A model generated the notes under the pieces. The model was not told where the DNA came from. It saw only the letters and a list, made by a program, of their open reading frames with translations, and ran no database searches. From contig CATKHK010000064.1 of the NCBI GenBank assembly GCA_949751835.1, forward strand, positions 186,001 through 250,000: 64,000 bases of DNA, written 5' to 3'. The translations under genes were made by a program, and so were the position numbers. Of this stretch, positions 53,447 through 64,000 are shown in pieces. This DNA is from Blepharisma japonicum. Lineage: Eukaryota; Ciliophora; Heterotrichea; Heterotrichida; Blepharismidae. How positions within the stretch are numbered: the stretch's first letter is position 1; each line of letters starts with the position of its first letter.

Positions 53447-55501
53447 ATGAATTTTTCAGACGAAAACCAAGCACTTGCCAAAGCCAAAACTACTTTGAAT
53501 AAAACTTTATCTGAGCTAGAAGGCGATATTTCCTTAGTGCATGTAAGGATCAAAAAATTAATAGCAGATTTTAGAAAAAATCAAGAAAACTCTGCATTTG
53601 AACTCGCAGGAGCTTTAAATAGAGAAGTTGACACCCATAGACAAGTGCTATGCACATTGCATAAAGCTGCGTCAAATGCTTTACTAGAACCTATTGAGCA
53701 TTTAGGAAGCCTTTGTCCTGATCAGCCTGGATCTCTTAAAAGCATAGTAATTGCTCAGGCAAATATTTCACAAACAATTAACATTGTAAAGCCTTTTCTC
53801 AATTTGGAAAAAACATTGGCTGATTTAAGGAAAGATTTTGGAGATAAAGAAAAACTTGCTTCTATTGTAAACCAAGGGATCAAGCTATCTGATCACAAAA
53901 GAAAATTATTGGAAAAGGCTCCACCGAGCGTTAGAGAGGCACTTAAAAAGCAATTTGCTCCTTTGGATGAATTTGAAGCTGAGCTTAACACATCGATATG
54001 AAGAGTAATAGAAAATTCAATAGAAATAGCACAAAAACAACCTAAAGCTATTGTAAGGGTAATAAAAATTATTAGAAATATTCATGAGCAAGCTGAAGAA
54101 AAGGTAAGAGAGCACTTGGGATTGGGAATTGAAAAAAGGCTTCTATCGTTACTAAATATCGAAAATTTAGAAAAATTATCAGAAAATACTCATCAAGCCA
54201 TAAATGAACTCGGTGTAATGATAGAAAAAGTTTTGCCTTGTTTTCCTCCCGAGTATAATCTTTATAACTATTGTGTTAGCAAATACAGGAATTGCATACA
54301 AGCTGCAATCGAACCTCAATTATCTGATTTAGAAAAACTCCGAGCCTCTCCAGGGCTGCTTGTATTGATTTTTCAATGGGTTTCTGAATACAGCGAAGCA
54401 ATTAAAAAATACTGCGCTGATTCCTTGGAAGATGTAGACATTCAAATTCTTTTTGCTAAAGTAAAAGAGCTCATGCCAGATTTTATTCAACACATGGAAA
54501 ATCTTCTATCAGAATGAATAAATCGAGCCTTGCAAGCTCATTCATCCAACAACCAAATCATGGAAATGGCTGCTAAATATGAGCCACTTACAGACACTTT
54601 GCCAGAAGAAATGTTTTCAGCAGTCAACCAGCAGCTTAATTTTGTCTCAAATAGACTTTCAGGTGAAGTTCTAATTGAAATTTTTCGTGTCTGTGCAAAT
54701 CGACTGATATCTCAACAAAAAAAATTATCATCACAAATTTCTGAGATGATAAATCTGGAAGACCCTGAGCTGCAAGTCGCTTCATTATGTTTAAGTATAA
54801 ATAACAATCAGCGAGCTTCTAAACATACAGTGGATTTAATGAAATCTTGCAAGAAATATTATACAGAAAGTTTCCAATTAGAAAGAATTGAAAAAATGTT
54901 TGAAGGTGTTCAAAAAGGGTTTTTAACCCTTTGTGGAGAAGGCGCAAATGCACTTGCTATAAGTGTTTTAAGATCCATAGCCCCAGACACTGTTCTTGTG
55001 TTATTTACTACTAATTGGATTGCAAGTGGTCCAGTTCCTAGCGCATTTGCCACTATGGAAGACTATGATAAAGATATCTCCCAATGGCTGTCAACCGAAT
55101 ACTACGAAAGACGTTTTAAGCGACGCTTTTTTGAAGTTTATTTGCAAGCTTATCTAGAAAGGCTGGTCCAATCATTTTCCAAAGTTGTAAATGTCATATA
55201 CGATTATCAAGTTTTATTACTTATACAAGGAAATAACCAAGCATCTAAAAACAAAAAAGAAATGTCATTGGTACTCAGCCAGTTTAGAGAAACTGTTTAT
55301 AGGGATAAACATGATTTTATGGACTTTGCTAGTAAACTTGAAATGCAGATTCCGATAGAAACTCTTTTTAATGGACTGGTAGCATTGCAAGAGCAAGGGG
55401 ATCTTGATGTTGAGCAGCTTTCAGCTCTTATCCAGCCGTTTATACCAAACAGTGAGCAGCTGGCAAAAGCAATAATAACAGTAATTCAGCCACAAACATA
55501 A
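53447..55501 (+). CDS. Exocyst complex component Sec6 (EXOC3)-like, 684 aa
   Basis: Three ORFs in the same frame are joined by TGA-Trp codons (at 53999-54001 and 54515-54517, giving SEWINRALQ). The N-terminal ~150 residues are coiled coil. Later segments WVSEYSEAIKKY, LPEEMFSAVNQQLNFV, and the C-terminal ATMEDYDKDISQWLSTEYYERRF and LFNGLVALQEQGDLDVEQL follow the order of the Sec6 helical bundles. Exocyst tethers secretory vesicles to the plasma membrane. The start is 12 bp after the previous gene's stop. Ends at TAA. Confidence 0.75.
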
Positions 55502-55533
55502 TAATTAACAAATATAATTCCCTCACCTAATAA

Positions 55534-57333
55534 ATGGCATATCATTTTGAATCATCTGAAGCTTATCTCTTTGATTTTGATTCCGAAACTTGGCAGAAAA
55601 TCGACATCGACTGGAACGAAAATTTTGGGACACGGTTTTGTGTAGTTTATTGCGGGACTTCTGTATTTCTTATTGGAGGTATTTATAATGGCACTTTAAA
55701 TAGAGTTTTGCAATTAGAAAATTCTTCTATTAGAAAACTAACACCTATGCTTTCTAATAGAGCTGACTTGTGTGCAGTATCTTCGTCAGACACAATTTAC
55801 GCTATAGGAGGATATAATGAAGAATCTGAACAAGCTTTAAACACTGTGGAAGCTTATAGTATTGAAAAAAATAAATGAACGTCTTTGCCTCAATTAATTT
55901 ACCCCAGGGTTAACTCAGCAGCAGTAATTAATGCACAATTTATCTACGTTTGTGGAGGAGTCGGAATTTCCACAATAGAAAGGTTTGACATAAATAATGA
56001 AGAATGGACTCTATCTGATTTGATTTTGCCTGTGAGCATTTCGTCGCTTGGGATTTTTATTGTAGCAAGTAGCTCTGTCATGGTTTTTGGAGGAAAAGAT
56101 GAGTCAGGGGCAGCTTTACAGAACGTGTGGATGTTTGATTTGCAGAATGAGTCAATCGTGATGCAACAGCAGCTAAGGAAGCCGTTTAGTGTAAATAAGC
56201 CTACAATATTGAGGTTTGGGATGATTTATTTGTTCAATAATAAAGAATTTACCACTTATAATATAGGGAGGCTGAGGGAAAGAACACTATCTGAGATAAG
56301 CTTGACTCCTTCAAAAATTGAGTATGTCAGAAATGAAGATTTCCTAAGAAATTCACTAGAACAAGGAATTTTTCATGTAGACAGACACTCAGTTAACTCT
56401 TTTAAAGTTTCATTACCAAACTCTCCTAAAGTTCTTATAGTAAGACGAATTGGCAAAGATGATGAAATCGAGTCAGTTTATATGAGAACAGTCAGGTATT
56501 TATTAGACAAAAACACCACAGTTTTCGTTGAAGCGGATAGGGCTAAAGACCTGAATCCCCAAGTCAGGAGGTTTCATGAAGGATTATGTGATAAAATAAA
56601 TTTAGTCATTACATTAGGAGGGGATGGGACTGTGATATGGGCTATAAGCCTTTTCAAACACAAATCAATGCCACCCTTGCTTGCTTTTAATATGGGGTCT
56701 CTCGGATTTATGACATCTTATAATGTAACTAATTTGACTGAAGTTTTAGATCAAGTTTTTACCTCCCCAAGTATTTATGTAGATTTGATGTCAAGGCTGA
56801 AATGCCATGTAAAAGATATCAGTGAAAAAGCTTGAGGCCAAGCTGCTAATGAAATATGTATTGATAGAGGTCCTGGAGTTTCTTTGTTGGAGCTAGAAGT
56901 TTATCTCAATGGAGAATTGTGCACAACAGCAATTGGAGACGGGCTGCTGATTGCTACACCATGTGGATCAACTGCTTATTCTTTATCTGCAGGTGGTTCT
57001 ATAGTACATCATGGAGTTCCAGCTATATTATTAACCCCAATATGTCCTCATTCTTTATCATTCAGACCAATTTTGCTTCCTGATTCTGTAACAATTACTA
57101 TTAAAGTCCCTGAAAATTCAAGAATACCTGCGTGGGTTGGTATTGACGGGCATTCAAAATTTAAACTTGCAAGAGGAGCATCGATGGATGTGACCGTTTC
57201 TAATTACCCTGTGCCAAGTAAGAGCTATTTAGATATAAATTTAAATCATGATATTGCGTCATGACTTGGAAGACTAAATAATATCTTAGGATGGAATGAT
57301 AGAAGACGTCAAAAACCTATTATACCTTATTAG
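55534..57333 (+). CDS. Kelch-repeat / NAD kinase fusion protein, 599 aa
   Basis: One frame across three ORFs joined by TGA-Trp (55876-55878, 56833-56835 and one near 57262). Residues 1 to about 235 hold Kelch-type repeats (FLIGGIYN, IYAIGGYNEE...NTVEAYS, IYVCGGVG, VMVFGGKDE...NVWMFD). Residues about 300-590 are an ATP-NAD kinase: LVITLGGDGTVIW (about 362), FNMGSLGFMT, ANEICIDRG, and GDGLLIATPCGSTAYSLSAGG (about 470-485). NAD kinase makes NADP from NAD and ATP. The Kelch part should bind a partner and could localise or control the enzyme. Ends at TAG. Confidence 0.88.
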
Positions 57334-57467
57334 TCACGTAAATTATACAGTAAAATCATGATTTATATAGATATAAATATTTCATATAAAAATTATTAAT
57401 TAATTTTTATTAAAAAATGTTGCAGGTATTCAAAATATTATTTTCACTATAAGGAAATGATTATTTA

Positions 57468-58112
57468 TTACATCTCTTTCATTGGTCTAGTCTCCAAGTA
57501 CTCTTTAAAGGTTTGTGAAGAATTTATCATTCTTTGACACCATTGAGCAAGCTTAGGAGCGTTCTGGTTAATAAGGTTTCCATATCTTTCTACTCTTCCT
57601 GGACACATCATATAGTTATAAATCATATCAAAAATCATGAAATCAGCTAAAGTCACATTATTTCCCATAAAGAATCTATTACCGTTTTGGACTCTATTAA
57701 GTCTGGCTTCAATTTTTCTTAAAATAGTTGGCATTTTTTCATTCATAAGTCTTTCAATTCCCTCCTGATCTCTATTCTTATAACACTCTTTAAAAATGTC
57801 TCTGACATGCTCTCTATAATTTGATAAAGAATCTACCATATAACAGTCAACAAGATTTGTGGGATTTGGGTAGTAATTAAGCTTTTGGGCCACATATTTA
57901 TAAGTTGCACAGGGTTCAGTCAATCTCATCCCATCGATGTCTAGACAAGGGAGCATATCGAACTCTGAAAATCCTTGGCCCATCATCTGGTTCCATTCTT
58001 GTTGATTTACACGGTGATCTACAAATGGAGTGTTGTGGTATTTTAGCATCATTCTGAGAGGCTCTCCACGTCCAAACATATCGAAATAGTGAAGGGTGAT
58101 TCCTTGCTGCAT
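57468..58112 (-). CDS. Glutathione S-transferase, sigma-like, 214 aa
   Basis: The N-terminal thioredoxin fold has LHYFDMFGRGEPLRMML, the catalytic Tyr segment of the alpha/mu/pi/sigma group, the cis-Pro motif MLPCLDIDGMRL and the EP pair replacing ES after it (LTEPCATYKYV). The C-terminal all-helical domain contains the N-capping box NVTLADFMIFDMI. It could detoxify or isomerise lipid-derived substrates with glutathione in the cytosol. Unrelated in class to the theta-like GST at the left edge. Ends at TAA. Confidence 0.88.
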   Translation of the reverse strand: MQQGITLHYFDMFGRGEPLRMMLKYHNTPFVDHRVNQQEWNQMMGQGFSEFDMLPCLDIDGMRLTEPCATYKYVAQKLNYYPNPTNLVDCYMVDSLSNYREHVRDIFKECYKNRDQEGIERLMNEKMPTILRKIEARLNRVQNGNRFFMGNNVTLADFMIFDMIYNYMMCPGRVERYGNLINQNAPKLAQWCQRMINSSQTFKEYLETRPMKEM

Positions 58113-58547
58113 AGGATTTATTATTATTAATTGGTGAACTTATCTTACCGATCTGCATAAAAAAATGGCCATTGATATTGGTAACGCTAATATTGAAATA
58201 AAAGAAAAATGGACTAAAGATGATAAGAAAGGTCTGATTAGTATTTTTTTAATATTTTATAGGACTTTCTATAAAGTCTCTTGGCTAATCAAATAGAAAA
58301 AGCAAAGTGTACAACAAAAATATCAAAAGATAATCCAAGGCCAATAAATTAAGAAAATAGAAGTGAGAACTATAATAATCAGAAATAATGATAGTAACAG
58401 CAAAAGACATTAAAATCGATAAATTTATGTTTAAAATTGAGAAATGCTCTTATTTTGTTAAATTAAAGTGGGGGTCTGCTATTCACTAATAAAATTATGG
58501 TGAGTTTAAATTTATCCGCTAAACAATAAGTTAATAGGAAAAAATCG
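58113..58547. other. Intergenic with a doubtful small ORF
   Basis: AT-rich. A plus-strand ORF at 58165-58296 (MAIDIGNANIEIKEK, 43 aa) could be a remnant of the 5' end of the broken gene that follows, but I cannot show this. Confidence 0.35.
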
Positions 58548-59128
58548 GCAGATGCAATCCAACTGGAGACTACAGTGACTTAGCACTGATAAACATCGAA
58601 GATGTCCTTGCTACAAAAAATCCTCGGATATAAAAGATTAGTCGACAACAGAACTGCGCACGCTTTATGATGGATTTTGAGCCTTCATAGACAGGTAGCT
58701 TCCATAGAGCATTCAGTAATCGTGTCTTTGTAACTATTTCTCTTTTTTAAGGGATGTGACTTGCGTGCCTAAATCCTCATCTATTCGGCCATAATAAGCA
58801 TTTTGAATGAATAGGAATATGTGCTGTATTTTTTGGGGTCACTATGCTTTTTAAGAAGCCTCTAAAAATAGTTAATGATGAAGATGTAAGTAAAGCTATG
58901 ATAAATACAATTAAAGCAAAGGATTTTTACCAAATTTATTGGAACACGTCGGAATAATTAAATATATTGAAGTGGGCTATATTAAACAGCAGCAGCTTAA
59001 GCCTTGAAGATAAGATCCATATGTATAATATTGCAAATTTTGAAAGCTCAAAAGAACAAGAATAACGTGCAGCTGTTGAAGCTACACTAGAAGATATCTA
59101 TTTTTCGTATGTCAACATATGCGAATAA
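58548..59128 (+). pseudogene. Decayed gene of unknown family
   Basis: Protein-like sequence continues on the plus strand with frameshifts and TAA/TAG stops. It includes GDYSDLALINIEDVLATKNP, then in another frame KRLVDNRTAHALWWILSLHR and SIEHSVIVSL. Then comes a hydrophobic stretch (HFEWIGICAVFFGVTMLF, including a TGA-Trp) and LKIVNDEDVSKAMINTIKAK, LSLEDKIHMYNIANFES and VEATLEDIYFSYVN, with in-frame TAA codons between. No intron fits these breaks. The parent family is not recognised; it looks like a small membrane protein. Confidence 0.55.
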
Positions 59129-59341
59129 TTTATTTAATAATTATTTGCTTCAATCAATTCACTTTTATGAAACAACCTTCATACTCTTGTGATTAAAACT
59201 ATACATATTAATTACTATATAGATGCTATTTCTTGCTAGAAAATTACTTTGCTAAACTTGCCGCACTTAATTACACATAGTTAATAGCGAGAAATGGTTA
59301 TTTCTAATAAATACATTATAAATTCAACAAAAATTGGAAAA

Positions 59342-62300
59342 TTAATTCATCCCCATACTAATTGCTTTTGCAAGAGTATTTCTTAGCTTTTTTCTGTGCT
59401 GGGGATTGGATGGGAATTTTTTTGAATGTAATTTTTGCAAGAAATCACTTGCCGTCCCAATTTCTTTCGGAATGCAGATTCACTCCATTAGCGCTCTGAC
59501 TTGATCTGCATAACTCCAAAGCTCTTTTCCTTTGTCTAGTGCTAAAAGTTTCTTACTAAGCATAGCAATGCGCACCAATGCTTCTTTAAATTCATATAGA
59601 GTTAATGATAAAGGAGACTCAGCGGTTGATATCTTATTTCTCGTTAAAACTCGGAATATTCTAGTTGTATCCTCATTGCCCATAAAATATGAAGAAATAT
59701 TAAATTGCGAACAGAATTTGTGGAATCCGACTAATGAAAGAGATTTCGAGCTTGTGGAATCAGGAAAGGTTTTTGTATAGAATTCATAAGCAGCTACAAT
59801 TGAATTGTTATATTCGGTTAAAACTTCATTTACCCATCTATCCATCATTGCTGAGCCAATATAATGCTTTACTTCCTGTTCTAGCTTCATTTTTTCATGC
59901 TCATCAATGACTATTTCATTTTTTTGATTTTTTCCTCTACTTTTAGATCTCATAGTAGATTCGAAGCTTTTAGAATTATCTCTGCTCGACTTTGACCTTT
60001 TTTTAGTTGGCTCTTCTTTAACAATCACTATTTCTTCTCTTTTCTCTTCAATTCTTTTCGGGCTCTGCTCTCTAATTTTTAGCGTCATTTTTAAAAACTG
60101 TTCTCTATCTTTTTTTCTTTTTTCTTCCATTTGTTTCTTCTCTTCTTCAGCCTCTAACAGTTTTCTTTCCTCTTCTTCTTGTTTTCTTTTTTTAAATTCT
60201 TGTATTTTAGGTTCATTTATTTCTTTCATTTTTTTAAGAGTATTAGCTCTTACCATCATTTGTCTTCTTTCTCTTTCTTCTTCAATTCTTCTCATTTCTT
60301 CATCTTCCCTCATTTTTTCTTCTTTTTCGAGTTTAATTTCTTTTAATTTGTATTCTAATGACTGTCTTCTTAGGAATCGTTTCCTCTCTAGCCGCTCTTC
60401 TTCTGCTCTTTGCTGAATTTCTTCATTTAATTTCTGTTCAATAAATCTATTTATAATAGATCCAGCTGGCTTCGGGTTTCTACTGATTACAGTAAAGCTG
60501 CTGTTTTCTACAGAATAAATTAAGTCATCAAGAGTTTTTGAACACTCTAACAAGATGTCATTTGGATAACTTCCTCTAAGCCTTGTGACTTCTACCTTAA
60601 TTCCAGGTGTTAGCTTTAAATAAGCAGGCAATGGTTTGATCTTATATTTACCTTTATTTGAAGGCACCCCAAAGGTTGGAGAGGTTTCTACTTCTGGCTT
60701 CGTTAAGGACCCTTTAGCATGGTAAACAGTTTTTACTGATATATTGTGCTCTAATAAATGAATTCCAATGGTATCGAAAAATAAATCGTCAAGAATCTCT
60801 AAAACAATTTTTTGATGACTTCATAAGCCGAGATGATTTGGAATTTTATAACTGACGTCAAGTGCTTTAGCTTTCACTTTTTGGTAACCTTCTGGCATCT
60901 CTATGTTAGAGTCATACTTAAGTAGCTCAGTAATACTTTTAGAGACATCTCGGTCACCAGCTCCATAATCGGGCTCTTCGTATAAGTGTAAAGGAATCCC
61001 ATTATCGACTGCCCGTTTTGAAAAATGCTCGAATAAAACTTGCACAGAAGCTGCATATGGGTAAGTAGTTAGCTCTATTGGTGGCCTTGAATAAATATAT
61101 ACAGCTATTTGAAATATGAAATTAAAATAGCCTTCATAACTCAACACAGGAATTTTCATTTTTTGGATTATCAAATTATATATTTTTTTCATTTCCATAA
61201 CAGAAATCATAGATTGAGTGACACCTTGCTCTCTTAATAATTTTGCAAGTTCTCCTTCAGTTATGCTGGATTTTGTCTCCTTTAGGCTTTCAAAGGTCCC
61301 ACTTGGCCCCATATCTTTTTTATGGCCTGAAGTGGAATATTTATCATATAATAAATTCGCTACCCTTAAATATTTTTTAAAAACAACATTTACAAGCTCT
61401 TGCTCATTTGGCGTTTCATTTTCTAATTCAATTAAACTTATTTGATCATCCACTGGTGTGTGGCTTTTAATTACCAAAGTATTTTCTGCACTTTTGCTTT
61501 CAATTCCAAGCTGAATTCTTCTCTTTTCAATTTGTATCTTTAATGCTTTTTTCGTTTTTTCTTCAATTGCTTTTTTCCTTTCAGTTTTGCTTATTTGTAG
61601 AAGCTCTCTTTCCATGCGTTTCTGTTTGATTTTTTCTAAATCATTTTGTACTCGACCATTTGGAACTGTTGTAAGGCTTGCTACTGCATATTTATTGTTT
61701 GGATCAGAAGTTGCTGATTTAAACGATCCTTTTGGCTCAGAATTAGGTGGGCTATCTGAATCAGCTTCATATTTGTTTATCATTTCAATTGGGTCACCTA
61801 ACAATGCTAAAATAATTAAAATTCCATTAAAATTTTCCCCACTAATTTTTTTCAATTCTGAATTTGTATATAATAGCTGATCTTTTAGCTGTGTATTTAA
61901 ATCCCAACATCTTAGTGCAATAAGTTTTTCAATAAGAGATAATGTTATATTTCTCATATGCAAATATTTAGTCTCATTTTCTGGGGAACTTTTTTTATTT
62001 TTTTTAGCTTTAAATAGCTTAATTACAGATTTCAGGCCAAAATTTGCAAATTTTGTTATATATTGTTCCATAGGCTTAAACTCAATATATCTTCCAGCTA
62101 GTAAAATTAATGGAACTTGTGCAGCTTTTGCATATATTGGATCATTATAATAAACTTTTCCAAGAAAATCAACTAATAAAATAACATGCTCTATTTCAAG
62201 CTTAGGATGCCTTACAATACTTACAAAAAAATCAAAATCAGAAATATTGTAAAGCTCATCAGCAACCTGCAATTGCTTGATTAAAGGGTCCAATAAAATA

Positions 62301-63742
62301 CTTAAAGGAATTTTTGGGTCATCTTCTATTAATTTAGCAAAACTTATATATAAAAATTCTCTGATGGCTAGGTTCGAATAGTTTTCTACAAGTGAAAATG
62401 TAAGTGACTTGTAAATAATTGGAGCATAAGAATTCTTAGCAGCTGAGAACGCAGATAGAAGTTTAAATAAATTTAAAAATGATGTGATTTTAATAATGCT
62501 GCAGTTATCTCTGTTTCCTGACTTCAGTGCGTTTAATATCAAATTTGAGCAGTCTTCTGTAATCTGGTAAGAGTTTGGTAAAATTTTTCATAATTCTGTA
62601 AGAAAATTCATAGGAAAAATCTGCTTTGGATTTTTTTCAGCTTCCATCAAGCCTTCATAAATCCAGTATGTATAAATATCTTGATTCATAAAAAGTTGAT
62701 TAAGTTTTATGTTTGAGCTAATCAATGGTGCAATAAGCAAAACAACATCAAAAAATCCGACTAAGTCTCCAGCACTCTGCTTAAAGCTTTCCCCAAAAAT
62801 TTTTCTTAGCTCTTTCTTTCCGCACTCTATAAGAAAATTCAATAAATTTTCAACACAATTTTCATTCATCGCTTTAATTATTAAGGATAATGTATCACTC
62901 CTCATAAGCCATTCGAAAATTTCATCTTCATACCATCCTCTCTTCATTTCTATAAATAATTCTATGCATTTCTCCATTGTTTCACTATTTTTGCTTGCGA
63001 GCCCTGGCTTTAGGGCAGTTAGTACAAGATTGAGTGCTCCTTGGTCAAACTCCTTCTGCACTAATTTTTTTAGATGAACCAAATTATTTAATATAGATTG
63101 GTATCACTCTAAAATCGGCTCAAACTTACCTTTTAAGCCTTTCATAATGACTTGAACCAAAAATTTTCCGTTTTGAGTCAGCAATCCTGCAGCTTGTTTT
63201 GGCTTAACCTGCAAGCACTTACACAAAGAAATTACAAGCATTTCTAAGCATGTTTCTGATTCACTTAAATCAATATTGATATCTATATTATCTAACAACA
63301 AAGCACCATCAGGCGTAAATTTCGGTTGTTTTGGTTTAGCTCTGGGTGATCCATTGAAATTTTTTAACGTTGCTTTATATATCATTTTGATGACCTCAAT
63401 TACCACTTGTTTATCACCTGCAACGATAAGGGCTTTCATATCAGAATCGATAGGAATTTCTAATGATTGCAAAGCTTTTATTATAAGGTTTCAATTAAAT
63501 AGTCGTGAACTTGCAGTATTAGCGTTTTGGAGGGTTGAAAAATCTGGCACCCCAAAACGATCACGTGTGGATCGTTTCATGGAATTTAAGAGCTGATTTA
63601 TTAAAGGAACGACTCCAAGACCAATTTCAAAAATATGAAGATCAAGTTCATGGATGATATAAGGAGGCTTTGAAGAGGATTGAGAGTTTTCTAGTAGATT
63701 GGTTTGAGTTAGGAAGTTAAAAAGATGTTCGTCTACTTCCAT
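59342..63742 (-). CDS. Very large, probably ciliary protein of unknown family, 1466 aa
   Basis: Five ORFs in one frame are joined only by TGA-Trp codons (63493-63491, 63106-63104, 62590-62588, 60823-60821, 59482-59480), from MEVDEHLFNFLTQTN to TAA at 59344-59342. The first ~140 residues resemble a CH-like fold (LIIKALQSLEIPIDSDMKAL, IVAGDKQVVIEVIKMIYKAT), as in sperm/ciliary proteins. Residues about 140-650 look like helical ARM/HEAT-type repeats. Short Lys/Glu-rich helices lie near 700-750. A strongly charged coiled coil lies at about 1100-1230 (RREEEMRRIEEERERR-type). The C-terminal 200 residues are helical. No domain name can be given with certainty. Confidence 0.7.
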
Positions 63743-63894
63743 AATTTAATTAAGAATTATTTTCGAAATTATTTTTATATGGTGGAGCTGAGAAATTAAA
63801 AAGGTTAAAAAAGATGATTTATTTTAATAGACCTTGAAATTTATTTTGAAAATATATTTCTCGGTTGAAGCAACTATAGAATATTTAAATTGAA

Positions 63895-64000
63895 ATGGTT
63901 AATTGCTTTATTATTACAAATGAGACATTGAGAATTGAAATGAAAATATTTACCTCTGAGATTATAGCTGCTAAAAAGGGTAATTAAATCTATAAGCAAA
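63895..64000 (+). CDS. Possible start of a gene cut by the window edge
   Basis: ATG 63895 opens MVNCFIITNETLRIEMKIFTSEIIAAKK. A TAA follows at once (GGTAATTAAATC...), but it sits inside a GTAA-beginning stretch that could be an intron whose end lies at or beyond 63996. The position, divergent from the gene at 63742 with a 150-bp spacer, suits a gene start. Weak evidence only. Confidence 0.3.

Noticed and set aside
1-64000. Bacterial-type operons, CRISPR arrays or tRNA/rRNA genes
   Set aside because: Searched by eye on both strands; no repeat-spacer pattern, tRNA cloverleaf or rRNA signature was found, and the gene content is eukaryotic.

Overview
The window reads as macronuclear (somatic) DNA of a heterotrichous ciliate, most likely Blepharisma or a close relative. 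Three things seen in the sequence point there. (1) TGA is read as tryptophan. In-frame TGA falls at conserved Trp positions, such as the WDTSGQE of a Rab GTPase, the DIWSLG of a NEK kinase and the WLAAHW of a cohesin kleisin. Genes end only at TAA or TAG. (2) Introns are tiny, 15 nt (one of 16), GT...AG, and usually hold an in-frame stop. Nine were placed because removing them restores a conserved or continuous frame. (3) DNA is AT-rich, genes are packed with as little as 11 bp between them, and the proteins are plainly eukaryotic and ciliary. A standard-code ORF search breaks most of these genes, so the coordinates given are rejoined ones. The genus is an inference.

Layout. 0-12.7 kb: a partial theta-like glutathione S-transferase, a flavin monooxygenase, a CCDC180-like ciliary coiled-coil protein, a protein with several RING-like modules, an LRR protein, a HIBCH/crotonase-family enzyme and a RING-H2 protein. 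12.7-22.7 kb: a rearranged, duplication-rich block. It has two ABCG half-transporters in opposite orientation, three copies of an unrecognised ~119-aa single-TM protein, a broken coiled-coil gene, a decayed ribosomal protein uL24 (L26) pseudogene and a ~195-bp TTAA-flanked MITE-like element. 23-29.8 kb: an unknown 605-aa protein, a membrane hybrid histidine kinase with an altered receiver domain, an aquaporin-family channel and a Ser-rich protein.

29.9-43 kb: mostly housekeeping. It holds an importin-4-like karyopherin, a GSKIP-domain protein, a small membrane protein, a NEK kinase, Sec61 gamma (split by a 15-nt intron), a tandem pair of unknown 293/295-aa proteins, 14-3-3 and an eIF4G-like factor. 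43-57.4 kb: a Myb/SANT-like protein, a 7TM GOST-like receptor, the NatC subunit NAA35, a PMP34-like carrier, a Rad21/Rec8 kleisin, a Rab lacking a prenylation cysteine, a coiled-coil protein, exocyst Sec6 and a Kelch-NAD kinase fusion. 57.4-64 kb: a sigma-like GST, a decayed gene of unknown family, one 1466-aa probable ciliary protein and the start of another possible gene.

There is no operon logic: neighbouring genes belong to unrelated pathways. No rRNA, tRNA, CRISPR or telomere repeat was seen. The most unusual items are the Kelch-NAD kinase fusion, the receiver domain lacking its phospho-acceptor Asp, the tandem lineage-specific families and the concentration of pseudogenes and a MITE in the 16-20 kb block.
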